This document shows positions 11,246 through 22,847 of a DNA stretch of 64,000 bases, piece by piece. The position numbers were made by a program, and so were the translations under genes. Under the pieces are notes generated by a model. The model was not told the DNA's origin. It did not search any database and was given only the letters and a program-made list of their open reading frames with translations. The stretch comes from Allomyces arbusculus (lineage: Eukaryota > Blastocladiomycota > Blastocladiomycetes > Blastocladiales > Blastocladiaceae). Within the stretch, counting starts at the first letter, position 1. Every line of letters starts with the position of its first letter. The stretch lies in NCBI GenBank assembly GCA_027604705.1, contig JADHYV010000017.1, positions 1-64,000 on the forward strand, in the 5' to 3' direction.

Positions 11246-13599
11246 ATGGCGACCGACTACGTCAAGCTCGCCGTGCCGTCGGCGCTCGGCCCAAAACTGC
11301 ACGACCGTATCACGCAGGACGTGCGGTACTGGTCCAAGTACCGCAAGCCCACGCTGCTCAAGGAACTCGCGCGTATTTCGTCGCTGCACTTTGCCGAGGC
11401 CTCGCCGCACTTGCTCGCCGCGACGGTCGGCGGCAAAGTCCAGATCTACCACCCGAGCACGCACGAGCTCGCCAAGTCGGTCTCGCGGTTCCAGGATACG
11501 GCCTACTCGGGCCACTTGCGGTCCGATGGGAAACTCTTGGTGGCCGGAGACGAGGGCGGCAACGTGAACGTGTTTGAAATGGGGTCGCGGTCGGTGCTGC
11601 GCGCGTTCAAGGAGCACCAGAGGTCCGTGCTTTGGTGGTGAGCATGGGGAATGAGCGTGCGCTGATGTCGACGTCCGTGTAGTCCCGTGCAGTTGACGCG
11701 ATTCCTCTACAACAAGACGCAGGTCATGTCGGGCGCCGACGACACGACCGTGAAAGTTTGGGACATTCCGTCGAACGCGTGCGTGCACACGTTTGACCAG
11801 CACACGGATTACGTGCGCGCTGGTGCCGTCTCGCGCGATAACCACAACTTGCTCGTGACGGGGTCCTACGACCATACGGTGAAAGTCTGGGACGTGCGGT
11901 CGCCCACGGCGGTCCTCTCGGTCGACCACGGCGCGCCCGTCGAGTCGGTGCTCGTCTTCCCGGGCGCGAACGCGTTTGTCTGCTCGGGTGCGTGCGCTTC
12001 TCTCTCCTGATCGCGACCGCCGACGCTGCAAGTTTGCTCACACGCAAACCACTCCACTCGCAACTAGGCGACAACTACTTCAAAGTCTTTGACCTCGTCT
12101 CTGGCGGCAAGGTGCTGCACCACGTGTCGAACCATCAGAAAACGATCATGACCATGTCGTTTGACCATTCGGGCTCGCGCCTGTTGACGGGTTCCCTCGA
12201 CCAATCGGTCAAGATCTACAACGTCGCCAACTACAAGGTCGTGCATACGCTCAAGTACGCTGCGCCCATTATGTCCCTTGCCGTCTCTGCCGACGACACG
12301 CACATGGCCGTGGGCATGCTCGACGGCACCCTGGCCCTGCGCTCGCGCGACCTGCACGTCGACGACGTGCGGTCCGAATCCGGCGGCGTCGCTGAAACCT
12401 ACCGCACCGGTTCCTACCGGTACTTTATGCGCGGCGAGGGCTATCAACCGACGGCGTCGGACGTTTTGGTTGCCAAGACGGCCAAGCCCAAGCTCAAGGA
12501 CTGGGACGTCTATCTGAAACGGTTCGAGTACGCCAACGCGCTCGACGTGTTGTTCCAGCAGAACCAGCCGCCCGCTGTTGTCGTCGCCTTGCTTGAAGAG
12601 CTCATGGACCGCAACGGCCTCGACCGCGCATTGCAGGGCAGGTCGGACGATGCGCTCGCGCCCCTGCTCAAATTTCTTGTGCGCAACGTCACGCACCCGT
12701 ATTTCACCAAGACGCTCACGACCGTCACGCACGCATTGCTCGATATCTACACGCCCGTCGTGCACCGGTCGGAAGCCCTCCAGGAGGCTCTGCACAAGTT
12801 GGCATTTAAAGTCACGGGCGAGCGGCGCACCGTGAACGACTTGACCAAACTCGTGGGCGTGCTCGATATGCTGTTTGCGAATTCGGCTAAGACGGCGGAA
12901 TTGCAAGTCACGTGGAAAGAGTCGGACGAGGCGATCATTCGTCGCGTCGTCGACGCGCAGGAGGAACAGAACTTGCGCGACGCCGAGGAACGCATGCGCC
13001 GGCAGGTGGTTCTCGACGAGGCCGATGCCGATGGGGACGCGGCGATGATGGACGTGGATGCGGGCTCAGAGACCGCCGCGGATGCGTCTCCGGCAGTGGA
13101 TGGCAGCGAAGAGGATTTGCGCGCCTACTTGGCTCGGATCGAGCGCGGCGAGCAGATCGACGTGTCGTTTGGCGGCGACTGGCGCACCGAGCAGGACCGC
13201 GCACCAGTATCCGCAGCGGTGGTGACGGCAGACGAGGTAACGAACGTGGCGGCCGCACCCGCGACCGAGGTGGATGATGGCGAGCGGTACGAGATGGTCG
13301 TGGCGCCCCCGACGGCGGGAAAAGACGCGCTCGCGGCCGAGATTGGCGCGGCGGCAGGCGCCGCTGCAGGAGTAGCGAGGCGCAAGTCGAAGCGCAGTAA
13401 GGACAAGGCGACGGCCGCCGCGCCAGAGCCGGAGCCAGAACCGATGGCCGTGGATCCCGCACCGGCACCAGCACCTGCCGCGTCCAAGCCGACCAAGCCG
13501 GCGCCTGCACCGGCACCGGCACCGGCGACGCCCAAGCAAGGCGGTGCGAGCAAGCCGTCAGGCAAGGGCGGGAAGCGGAAATACAAGGCGAAGCAATGA
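11246..13599 (+). CDS. UTP15: Utp15, WD40 subunit of the t-UTP/UtpA small-subunit processome complex
   Basis: Nucleolar factor for pre-18S rRNA transcription and processing. Exons: 11246-11637, 11683-11987, 12068-13599; 742 residues. The N-terminus (KPTLLKELARISSLHF) leads into WD40 blades such as GADDTTVKVWDIP and GSYDHTVKVWDVR. The UTP15 C-terminal helical domain follows (LKDWDVYLKRFEYANALDVLF). The first splice yields SVLWCPVQLTRF, the second CSGDNYFKVFDLV, matching the blade pattern. Compared with about 515 residues in yeast or human, the protein carries an extra acidic then Ala/Pro/Lys-rich tail (about 560-742) ending in a basic KGGKRKYKAKQ, a likely nucleolar signal. The first intron, 45 nt, is the shortest confident one in the window. 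Confidence 0.95.
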
Positions 13600-14180
13600 G
13601 GAGGTGTCTTTGGGAGTGTCGCGTTCTAGGGTTGCTCTGATTTGGTCTCGATAAAAGACGTTCTGTCCACGATGGTTGCCGTCACCTTGGCCTCCAGCTT
13701 GTTCGACTAGCGACACGATGCCGGAAAAACGCTTCTTTTTTGACCCAGTCGCACACAGCAATAATAATGAATGGAGAGAGAGAACCAAGACCAACGAGAA
13801 AAGACGCCCACCTGTGTTGACCGGTAACGTCGCGCAATGACGACGCTGCCGACGACGACGAGCGGAAAGGCAGGAGGGGGTACAGAATGAAAGAAACGAC
13901 ACACCACGCGAACGAAACCAAACCAAACCAAAAGAACGGCGACACTTACCGTTTCGCGGCGCACGAACACGAGGGCCCGCACCACCGACTCAAATGGGCA
14001 CCAGGGGGAGACGGAAACGAAACCAACCAACCAACCAACCACAGACACACGCCCGAACGAAAACAAAGAAGAAACACGCCGCATCCGCCAGCACGCAAAC
14101 AAACGATGAGGAAAGGGGAAAGAGGGAGAGACGCTCTACTGGGAAAGACAAGAACGAAAAACGGAATTCACGCAGCAAGT
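13600..14180. other. Intergenic between convergent UTP15 and CCCH genes
   Basis: 581 bp between two converging 3' ends. It contains an AACC tetranucleotide tandem near 14021-14040 and A-rich stretches that may include poly(A) signals (CGATAAAAG near 13649). No gene was recognised. Confidence 0.5.
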
Positions 14181-16310
14181 TTACCGCCACGACGACGTAG
14201 CCGAGGCTGCCGCAGCAGCCGTCGACGCGTGCGCAGCCGTCGGAGACATGAGCGCCGCGTCGAGTGCCTCCATCGAGAAAATCGCTTCTTCCTCGAGGAG
14301 CACCGCCGAGTCCGACTTGCGTAGCTCGCCGGGCACAGCCAAGGCGCCCGGGTAATACGCGGCGGGTGCAGCGTGCGCCATTGACGCCGGCACGCGTCGC
14401 TGTGACGAGAACCGCAACTGCTCCGTGGGCGTGAGCAGGTCGCTCAGCGACGACGGCAAAATCGAGTGCATGGCACCATCGTCCTCGTCGTCGTTTTGCT
14501 CGGTTGGCGTGGGCAAATCGTCCGAGAACCGCCGGTCGAGCGGCGTGCGCGGCACCTGGTGATGGAGGTGGTCGCTGCCGCGGCGCCGGTCCGTCGGAAA
14601 GGGGTCGTCCTGGAACGAAAAGGACCCGTAGCTGAGCCCGAGACCCGTCGCAAAACCGGCCGAGAAGGACGCCGAGACGGGGCCCGTGCCGGGCGGGAGC
14701 GGCGAGGCGGGAGGCGGTGGGAGCGCACCGAAACTGGCCGGTGGCAGCATCCGCGACGATGACGACTGATACCCGTGGTGCGGCGACGGCGGTGGGAGCG
14801 GCATGTCCCGAGCCGACATGCCGCCGTGCAGCCGCGTCATATCGAGCGCGTCCGGGCGCGCGGGCGACGACGTCGAGTAGGGCGACCACGGGTTGGGTGA
14901 GGTCAGCGACGTCGATAGCGACGAGCCCAGCGGCGGGAGGGCTGCCGTCGACACAGACAGGGACAGGCCCGGGCCCGCAGACGAGGTCGGGGTTGGGAGC
15001 GGCGGTAAGGGCGACCAGGGTGCGCCGCCTGTGCCGTTCGCGCGGTGCAGGGACGACGTGCTGAGCAACGGCTTGGCCGAGGAGCCGCGGTAACCCGACA
15101 GGCCCGCATAGCTGGCAGACAGCGTTGAGGCCCGCCGCATGCGTGCGGGCGAGCGAGCCGAGGGCGACGGCAGGTCTTGGTGGTAGTGGTGCCCGCTGTG
15201 GCTGTTGCTCAGCGCCGAGGCGGCCGTCAGCGAAAGCCGGAACGAGCGGTGCTGCAGCGGTGACGGCACGGGCGATCGAGGCGGTGCGACCGACGACGAG
15301 TAGCTGGGCAGATGCTGGTTCTGCTGGTTTTGCTGCTGTTGAAGTTGCTGTTGCTGTTGCTGCTGCTGCTGCTGCTGCTGCTGTTGCTGGTTCTGGCTCT
15401 GCTGCTGCTGTTGATGATGCTGCATCTGTTGCACAAACGACGTATTGGCCATGGGTGGGGGCGACAGCAACGCCTCGAGGGCCGCGGCCGCGGCGGCCGC
15501 CGACGACGGCGCACTCCCATTCCCGTTCCCGTTCGCCCCGTTCCCGCTTCCACTCCCGGCACTCCCACCACCGTTCCCCAACGCGGCGCCAAACCCAGCC
15601 AACATCGCCGGCGGCCCGAGATGCGCCAGCGCACACTTGGTGCCAAACTTGCACGCACCCTTGGCATGATACTTGCAAATCGCCGGCGACGCCATCGGGT
15701 CGCGGGTGTGCGAGAACGAGCAGTTTGTACCAGCCGAGCACAGCCCGGCCTTGTAGAACTTGCACGGGATATGCTGTGTCGGTGACCGCGCGGGCATCGC
15801 GGATGCGAGCGACAACGGTGTGATGGGCGCGAGCGACCGGGTCGTGCCGTTCGGTTCTTGCACGGTACTGCCGTTGCCGCTGTCGTTGGGCGACGCCGGG
15901 GCGCGGAGTGCGGCATGCATCGACGGGTGCTTGAGCGCACCTGCGCGCGCATTCGCCTCGGCGCGGGTCAGTGGCGGCGGGGCACGGGCGGACGGGTCCC
16001 GTGCGAGACCAGAGGCAGTCACAGTCGCATCGACGGGCCGCGGCGGCGCGTGTAAAGCAAGCAGCTGGTGCTGGAACGGCGCGAGCGCCGCGGCAGCGGC
16101 CGACGGCATGGCAGAGGCGGCGGTGGGGAGCACGGTGGCCGTGGGCGGCGGTGCAGTAGCGGCTGTCTCGTCTTTTTCGAGCGAGTTGGGCGACGAGAGC
16201 GCGGGAGAGAGCGCGATTGTCGGCACCGGCACGGCAGAGGCAGCACGGTCGGCAGTCGCCATGGCCACGTCGGCGCCAACGGCGGAGCGCGCGGGCAACG
16301 TCGGCGTCAT
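14181..16310 (-). CDS. Tandem CCCH zinc-finger protein (fungal Lee1-like)
   Basis: Probable RNA-binding regulator. No intron is needed; 709 residues from the ATG at 16310 (MTPTLPARS). Two adjacent C-x7-8-C-x5-C-x3-H fingers lie near residues 175-225: IPCKFYKAGLCSAGTNCSFSH and ICKYHAKGACKFGTKCALAH. The arrangement and the KFGxKCALAH signature match the fungal Lee1/CPS-type family. The rest is low complexity: Ala/Pro/Ser-rich N-terminus, a long polyGln tract (15318-15424) and Ser/Pro-rich C-terminal half. The frame stays open upstream with ATGs at 16492 and 16562, but that stretch includes the 11-bp tandem repeat and looks non-coding, so 16310 was preferred. mRNA targets cannot be told. Confidence 0.85.
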   Translation of the reverse strand: MTPTLPARSAVGADVAMATADRAASAVPVPTIALSPALSSPNSLEKDETAATAPPPTATVLPTAASAMPSAAAAALAPFQHQLLALHAPPRPVDATVTASGLARDPSARAPPPLTRAEANARAGALKHPSMHAALRAPASPNDSGNGSTVQEPNGTTRSLAPITPLSLASAMPARSPTQHIPCKFYKAGLCSAGTNCSFSHTRDPMASPAICKYHAKGACKFGTKCALAHLGPPAMLAGFGAALGNGGGSAGSGSGNGANGNGNGSAPSSAAAAAAALEALLSPPPMANTSFVQQMQHHQQQQQSQNQQQQQQQQQQQQQQQLQQQQNQQNQHLPSYSSSVAPPRSPVPSPLQHRSFRLSLTAASALSNSHSGHHYHQDLPSPSARSPARMRRASTLSASYAGLSGYRGSSAKPLLSTSSLHRANGTGGAPWSPLPPLPTPTSSAGPGLSLSVSTAALPPLGSSLSTSLTSPNPWSPYSTSSPARPDALDMTRLHGGMSARDMPLPPPSPHHGYQSSSSRMLPPASFGALPPPPASPLPPGTGPVSASFSAGFATGLGLSYGSFSFQDDPFPTDRRRGSDHLHHQVPRTPLDRRFSDDLPTPTEQNDDEDDGAMHSILPSSLSDLLTPTEQLRFSSQRRVPASMAHAAPAAYYPGALAVPGELRKSDSAVLLEEEAIFSMEALDAALMSPTAAHASTAAAAASATSSWR
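15318..15424 (-). repeat. CAG/CAA repeat encoding polyglutamine in the CCCH protein
   Basis: Mixed CAG/CAA codons on the minus strand encode an interrupted polyGln tract with a pure core of about 16 Gln. The codon mix argues for selection on the protein rather than recent triplet expansion. Confidence 0.85.
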
Positions 16311-16749
16311 GTCTTGGCCGGCGGCGTCGGCGGTGCTGGTGCGAGCGCTGGTGTCAGTTTCGCTCGGATGGGAGAACGGCAAGGCGATGGGGACGGCGAT
16401 GGGCGGCCGAAACCGAAAGCGTGCAAGACTTCGAGCGGTTGTGCGGGACGGTTGGTCCACGTGCGGCCATGCGCAAATCACAGCCTCTTCCATGCGGTGA
16501 TGTGGTGCTCGCGAGACGGCTGCGAGACGGCTGCGAGACGGCTGCGAGACGAGCTGCACGTTCATCCTCAAAACAACAGAAAACAACGACCGCCCCCGCC
16601 GCCTCCCTTCTAACAGTTGCCGCGACGACGTGGGTCCTCCTCGCCAAGCCAACGGCAACGTGCTGCATTGCAGGCCCGTCGTACTCAGTAGCGATCGGGC
16701 GTCTTTGGCCACACATCACGACATCATCACCGCGCGACCAACCACCACC
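16311..16749. promoter_or_regulatory. Divergent region between the CCCH and LYC1-like genes
   Basis: 439 bp between two divergent start codons. It contains the 11-bp direct repeat at 16511-16550. No other element was identified. Confidence 0.5.
16511..16550. repeat. 11-bp direct tandem repeat (GCGAGACGGCT, about 3.7 copies)
   Basis: Three perfect head-to-tail copies of an 11-bp unit followed by a partial fourth. It lies about 200 bp from each flanking start codon. Confidence 0.85.
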
Positions 16750-18190
16750 ATGACCAAGGAACAAGACTCCGAGCACGGGGTTCCAATCAGAGACCTCGCT
16801 CCCGCTCATGCCCGTGTCTTGCGCCAGCCGCACGTCGTGGCCCGCGATGGCGCCACGACGGCCCTGGTTCGGGCGACCATGGCACAGCACTTGGCCGCAA
16901 CCAGGCTTCAGTTCGTCACCCCATGCGGCTCTGTCAGAAAAGAGCAAGTAGCTGATTACACGATACTTGTCCACCCTGTAGCGCCGTCGAGTGGGGCACC
17001 ATGAGCGGTCTCGGCGAGGACGAGTATGTTGACCGCGAAATCAACGCGCTGCAAGCGACCGAAGACGCGCGTAATGGCCATTGCGGCTGGCTGCTCGTGC
17101 CAGCAAAAGAGTGCAATCAAGAAAACCCGACCATCCTGGCATCGTGTGAAACGTTTCATCGGACCGGAAAGCTAGGAGGGCGGAGTTCGTATCAAAATTG
17201 GCCTTGCTCTCTTGAGTCGTCGCGCACATCGAGTCTCATCCCTTCCTCGAACTTGAATATCATAGACGTGGACGTGTGGGTCCTGACTACCGTCTACGTC
17301 CCGGAACCGCACCGTGGCAAGGGGTACGCCAAGGACCTGTCGGTCCAGGTGCGCGACCACTTGATCGCGACCAACCCGGACCTCGGTGTATCGATTCTCT
17401 TCTCGGACGTCGGGCCGTACCTGTGTACGCTCCCGTCTCATTCACGCTGTATCTTGTGTGTGATCACGTCCTGATCCTGAACGCCGAACCCCAACCACCA
17501 GACGCAAAGCTCGGCTGGCAAGTCTATCCCTCCACCAGCTTCGAGTTCCGCGTCCCACTTACCACAGACGTCCCGCCGCCCATCCTCCCCGCGGGCGCCG
17601 AGTACCTCACCACGGCACTCGCCATGACTCTCGTCCGCAACGAGCCTCCCACGCCCACTGTTGACCCATCTACGGGCCGCGTCGTCTTCACCCTCCCATT
17701 CACGCCTGCACGACTTGCGTGGCACGAGGCGCACCGGCACTTCTACTACACCCACCTTGGCGCGTCGCGACCGGACCGCCGCTCCGCGCTCGCGCCGTAC
17801 GGGACTGACACGGTCGGCGCACGGATCGGCGGCAACCACATCGTGTGGTTCCACCACCCGTCGTTGGGCGGTGACGGCCGCGGCACGCTGTTTGTCCTGC
17901 ACGTGCACGCCGACTCGGTGGAGGCGGCGGCCGTACTGCTTCGGATTGCCGCGGAGCATGCAGTGTTCTGTGGGCTGGGGGTCGTCGAGGTGCATTGTGC
18001 CGACGAGTCAGTGTTGGCGGGTGAGCGCGGCGCGGAGCTCGCGCGATTGGTGGCGAAGGATGGGTGGGTGCACAATGTGCCGCGGCACGACAGTTTGAGC
18101 AGTTTACTGCTCTGGCGCAACGGGAAGGTCGTGGCGGATCCGCAGAACGAGGTGGCCTGGTACGGCAACGAAAAGTATTCGTGGAGCTGA
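16750..18190 (+). CDS. LYC1-like GNAT N-acetyltransferase (candidate lysine N6-acetyltransferase)
   Basis: LYC1 of Yarrowia starts lysine catabolism by acetylating the epsilon-amine; this is the closest family I recognise. Exons: 16750-16910, 16982-17184, 17266-17424, 17502-18190; 403 residues. Splicing assembles the family hallmarks in order: LVRATMAQHLAATRL, then AVEWG, then TILASCETF, then the acetyl-CoA loop VYVPEPHRGKGYAK, then LFSDVGPYLYAKLGWQVYPS, which spans intron 3. The C-terminal half includes a second conserved region (GGNHIVWFHHP) typical of long fungal members. Intron 2 (81 nt) is stop-free and a multiple of three, so a retained form would stay in frame; it was removed because the spliced version fits the GNAT fold better. 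Two donors are GTTCGT. Substrate is inferred from family only. Confidence 0.75.
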
Positions 18191-18301
18191 ACCGTGAGCG
18201 AAAGTGGAAGAGACAGTGCGCGTGTTTCATTCTCGGGTGAACAACGATCGTCATACGAGCTTCTTTTCATTTCAGGGTATCTAAAACTCTCGCACGTCCA
18301 C

Positions 18302-19818
18302 CTACATCATCGACGCCTTGGTCGCCCGCGTCAACGACCGCGACTCGACCATCGCCTGCGACTCGGCCATCGCCTGTGCCCCGCCCATCCCGACCGCCAG
18401 GAACCCCATTGCGCCCGGGTCCAGCAACGACCGCCGCCGGCCCATGACGGGCGCCGCCACAGGCGTCGGGGATGGCGGTGACGGTGCCGGACATGCATCA
18501 ACCGACATTCTTGATACTATCACCTTAGTCGATCCAATCACGGGCGCCGCCGCACCGCTGCTCATTCTTACCGTCCCGGCAGGCATCATCGATTCACTCA
18601 CCGCCGGCGCCGACACTCGTCGTGGAATCGCCATCATCCCGTTCCGCCCGACCGCGAGCCATGGCGCCGGCAACGCTGGGGCCACGACGACCGGCGCCGC
18701 CTCAACCGGCATCCCGACGTGCACGGGCTTCAGCGGGTCCGCCATCATCGGTGCCGTAAACAGGTCCCCCAGCGCTCTCTTGGCCCCCGTCAGCACCGTC
18801 GGTGAAACCGCGGCCACGACCGTCGCCGAATCGAGCGACGACGACGCAAGCGAGCAATTCGATACCATGTCGCTCGCGGGAGGAGCGACGACCACCGGGG
18901 TGGGTGCGGCCGCAGCGATACGTGCAGCCCGGTCGCGCATATAGATGTAGTACTCGAGCAGGAACTCTTCCTGCACGTCGGTCTCGACGGCGCGCGGCGA
19001 CCGCCGGCGACGCACGGTTTGGATGGCCCGGTCGTCGTTGGCCGACCAGCCGTAGCGCATCAGGTAGGCGCAGGTGACGAGGGAGGCGCGGCCGATGCCT
19101 ACAGAGGTGGGACATGAGTCAGTGGTGGATTGGGAATGAGAGGGAACTGGGAACGGACCGGCACGGCAGTGCACGAGAACGTGATTCCCGCTCGTCAGGT
19201 GCTGGTGCATGGATTCTAGTGCGGGTTCGAGGTCACGGCCGTGCGCAGGCGCACAGCCGTCCACCATGGGGGTTCTGGACCGAGTGGAGACGGTAGGCAC
19301 GGTCGAGATGAGACAAAAGGGAGCCGCTTTGCAGCATCAATGGGGGAAATCGTACCGAATCACGTCCAGGTTGAGTTTCCTGGCCATGGCCGAATACTTT
19401 GACCACGGCACGCCGAGATGGTCAAGTTCATCGTCGTACAGACAACTAAAAACGACGCGTTCAACATGAGCATCCGGGACCATGCCACCACAGCGTCGAC
19501 CCAGGACGCACCACACAAGGGCCCGAATGCCCATCATGGCCATGCGAGTCATGTCGACCTCGAGGTCACGCGTGAGTCCCACGTCTTGCTTGCCCGGGCA
19601 CGACGCAATGGCCAGGTTTCCATGAACGGGCGGGAGAACGACTTGAGGTGAGGGCCCCAGCGTGTCCGTGTCGGCAAGCTGGTCCAACAGGTCGACCAAA
19701 GAGCGTGGCGCCGTCGCGCCAATATTCGTGAACTGGTACGTTGCAGACGGTATCACATGTACGGCGAGCGGGTCGGGCGGTGGCGCCGAGAGGACATGTT
19801 TTGGGAAGACCCACGATA
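18302..19818 (-). CDS. CDKN3/KAP-like dual-specificity phosphatase (5' end unresolved)
   Basis: Exons, minus: 19818-19512, 19445-19356, 19274-19159, 19098-18302. The spliced product reads NLAIASCPGKQDVGLTRDLE, then DELDHLGVPWSKYSAMAR, then the P-loop VHCRAGIGRAS (Cys-x5-Arg), then YIYMRDRAAR. This order matches CDKN3 (cyclin-dependent kinase-associated phosphatase). The P-loop is split by a 60-nt intron after HCRAG, and removing it is needed to form the catalytic signature. A 230-residue Ala/Val-rich C-terminal extension is unlike human CDKN3. Upstream, 19818 follows an acceptor (TTTAACATAG), so at least one 5' exon is missing; a candidate start is the ATG at 20535 (MPVSFTSIDAQGS) with a 47-nt intron, but the connection was not proven. 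Confidence 0.7.
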
Positions 19819-21042
19819 CTATGTTAAATCCGAAGAGACGTGAGCATGGCCGCCCGCACGAGCAAGTGCGCCAAAGAGGGTTGCAGCAGACTTTGGATGG
19901 GGTGTGATATAGACGTGCGCACGGCCGTGACGGGCCGGCCGGGAGGCAGCGGCATTGCCATGGCAGTGAGCGGGAAGAAGTCCAGCAGAAGGCCGGATGG
20001 TGGTGGGACGGGTTCAAGTATGGCAGCGTGAGGACGGTGCTTGAGGGGTCTGAGAGCTGGTGTGGCTGAGCCGAAGGACGAGGAGAGAGCGGGTGCGACG
20101 ACCAGGAAGGCAAAGCTGGCAATGGGGTAGAGCAAGGGAGGAATGTGGGAAAAGCGGGAAGCTGCTGGTCATGGCCAGAAGCGGATGCTGCTCGTGGGCG
20201 GGGGCACAGCCTCTTTTGAGCGGTTTGTAAACGGGCATGAAAGCCCCTTGATGACGATGGTGCCGATGGCAACAGAAATGGTCGCTGGCGGACGGTTCGT
20301 GCTCGATGGCCGCCCCCCGTGTCAGGATCGTCCATCCTGAGCATGTCGGGCACTGACATCCCGTCGGGATTGGCGGCAATTTGGGCATGTACTATCGGTC
20401 CAGCATTCAGGGCCGCGATGGTGGCCTCACGCTGACTGGGCGAACAGATCAGTGCGCGCTTTGGAGGACACCGGATACATTATTAGAGCTGCTGCTACTC
20501 CCTTGCGCATCGATGGAGGTGAAAGAAACTGGCATGTCGACTTCGCGGCCGGTGGACGGACGCGGACGTAGCGCGGGGAGGCGGCAGAACCTGGCGGTAG
20601 GGCGGTTCGAGTCGTACGGCAGTGGAAACGTCCATTGCCATCGAACGCGCCAAGTTGCGTGGTCGGGCCGAGGCGGCGGAGCGATCTGGGCGAGCCGCGG
20701 CGGTAGAGACGTGCCGGGCCGCGAGCGCGCGGAACGCGGGCAGGAATGAGAGCACAGGCGCGAGACAAGAGGCAAGTGCACTTACGGCACCTGACTATCA
20801 CATGCGTGCGTAGTGATTTCCTCCCGCACATCAACGTTGTCCTCGTCGTCGTTGCTGATGAGCGACGGCATCTAAGCGCAACGCTGCCGACGATGCGGCG
20901 CTGACCATGGCGACGCTCAACTACCCGCAATCCCGTGCGACGAGTGCATGCGACAAGTCGCCCGCTGATCCGGCCCCGACGCGCCAAACACCGTGACTGC
21001 GACTCGTTCCCAACCAGCTCGGACCCTCCTACAGCACTCGCC
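19819..21042. other. Region with unresolved 5' exons of the phosphatase and a divergent promoter
   Basis: Upstream of the phosphatase model. On the minus strand, the ATG at 20535 opens a short frame that can splice (donor near 20478, acceptor near 20432) to REATIAALNAGPIVHAQIA, which looks like protein, but no donor linking it to 19818 is convincing. The part near 20600-21040 presumably holds promoters for this and the following plus-strand gene. Confidence 0.35.
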
Positions 21043-22612
21043 ATGCCCCTACGCGCTCCGCCTACGACGGGCGACCCGATTTCTGCTGCTCCCGCAACCA
21101 TTTGCGGTAGCAGCACCTCGTCGCTACGCATTCCCGCTCTCCCGTCGATCCAGCGCCCGCTCGACCTGCTGCCAGAATCAATCGAGGCGATTCGCCGCGT
21201 AAAGCATTACCGCGCCCCCCTATCACGCGGCTTGGCTGGGCTTACCAGCGCGTCGCCAGCATGGCGGGCCGACCGTATACGCCCAGGCGACGACCCGCTA
21301 CGCACGGCCGTCGCGTTCAATGTCGTTGTTGCTGCGGCCAAAGATGCCTCGGCGGCAGCCGCCGCAGCTGCCGCGGGCGAAACGTCCCCCACGACTCCCT
21401 CGGCTAAGTACGCCATGATGCCGGGTGCGGCTGGCGAGCGGCGGACTGGCAGGGAGTCGCCGTCGCGGCGGACGTCGACGTGGATCGGCGCAAGCGTGGG
21501 AGCTGCGCCCGAGGCGCACGCAAACGCGCCGCCAAAGTCGGGTGGCGGTTACCGCAGCGCGTGGGACCGCCGTCGGCTTTCGGTGGAGGTGGATCCGACT
21601 TTGGCGCAGGTACACGCTGCTTGGTTGATCTTGCCGAGTCCTGGCGGCACAGCGTACTCACGGACAATGGTTGCCACGCCTAGCACGAAACGATGCGTCG
21701 CCACGCGCAGAAACTCACGACGATGCGCGCCAACATCACGCGGCACAAGTCGCTTGCCGCCAAAATGGGCCACGCGGCGCTGGCTGCCACACCGCCCACG
21801 ATCCTCCACCGGCCGGATCCGCTGCTCGCAAGCGCGACGACTGGCGACGCGGGTATGACCGCAAGCATGTCGACGGCGACACAGGCCGCCATGGCGCTGC
21901 TGGCGCGACACCCGGACGATGCTGAGTCCGACGACTGGGCTGAGGCGCTGCAGGCTATCGCGCGAAGGAAATCGGTAACCGGTTCACTGGGTGCTGACCG
22001 TCAGTCGGATATGCTCACGAGGTGCATGGGCATGTCTCAGTCACCAGGGTGGGGCGGCATCGACTGACTGCTCCCCGTACCCGTAGATCCTCGTCGCGCA
22101 GCGCGCCGCCAACATCGGGCAAATTACGTCGGTCCGGGTCGACTGTTACCGCCGCGCACGCGCCGTCACGGTCACGGTGCTCGTCGACGCTCTACGCCGA
22201 AATCACGGGACCCCGCGACTTGCCGCTGGGTGCGGGTGCCGCCGATCCGATGCCAAGACACTACCGTCTCTCGGCGGCGTCTACGTCAGGATCCGACACG
22301 GTGCCGCACTTTATCGTACCGTCGCGATTGCTCGACCCGCTGCACGAGGCCGTTGACTTGGCGCTCGACGATCCGTTGCCGCTCCTGCCACTGCAGCCGC
22401 AACCTGAGGATCCGACTGCGGACGACGCGGAGCCGGCGGTGCCACTCCCACCCGCCGTCCTCGTTCCGAGCGGTCTTGAGGAAGTTCCAGGCGTTCGTGC
22501 ACGGCACGCGTCGTCGCGCGCGATGGGTGTCCGGTACTGGCGGCCCGCGTCGTTGATGGGGACGACGGCGGCGACGACTGGTGGAGGTGCACTTTCACTG
22601 GTGGGCCAATGA
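21043..22612 (+). CDS. Unknown protein, Ala/Ser/Pro-rich with helical centre
   Basis: Not recognised. Modelled exons: 21043-21609, 21684-22021, 22087-22612; 476 residues. The donor at 21610 (GTACAC) and acceptor CCTAG join DPTLAQ to HETMRRHAQKLTTMRA in frame; the second intron (65 nt, GTGCAT donor, GACTGACTG branch region) joins SDMLTR to SSSRSAPPTS. GC-rich third positions agree with coding. Visible parts are a Pro/Ala-rich N-terminus, a basic helical middle (about 190-240) and an acidic Leu/Pro-rich stretch (LALDDPLPLLPLQPQ). No signal peptide or membrane segment. The frame stays open to an earlier ATG at 20935. The start and second intron are uncertain. Confidence 0.5.
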
Positions 22613-22847
22613 ATGAACTTCTTTTCCACTGCACAAAACACTGTTGATTGACTTCACAACCAGGGCACCGCAAAGATTTGATTTTCCAAAGCACGATTAG
22701 CTGACACGAGCGACGACACATTCCATCTACCAAGACAAAAAAGGTGGGGAGAGAGATGATTATGGACAAGGGAGACGGGATGAAAGAAAAAACTACATGC
22801 AGGAAACAAGGGCGGGCCGGCAATGCTCAAGGACGGGCTGGCGATGC

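Noticed and set aside
20600-20630. tRNA B-box-like sequence (GGTTCGAGTCG)
   Set aside because: No matching A box or cloverleaf could be drawn around it.
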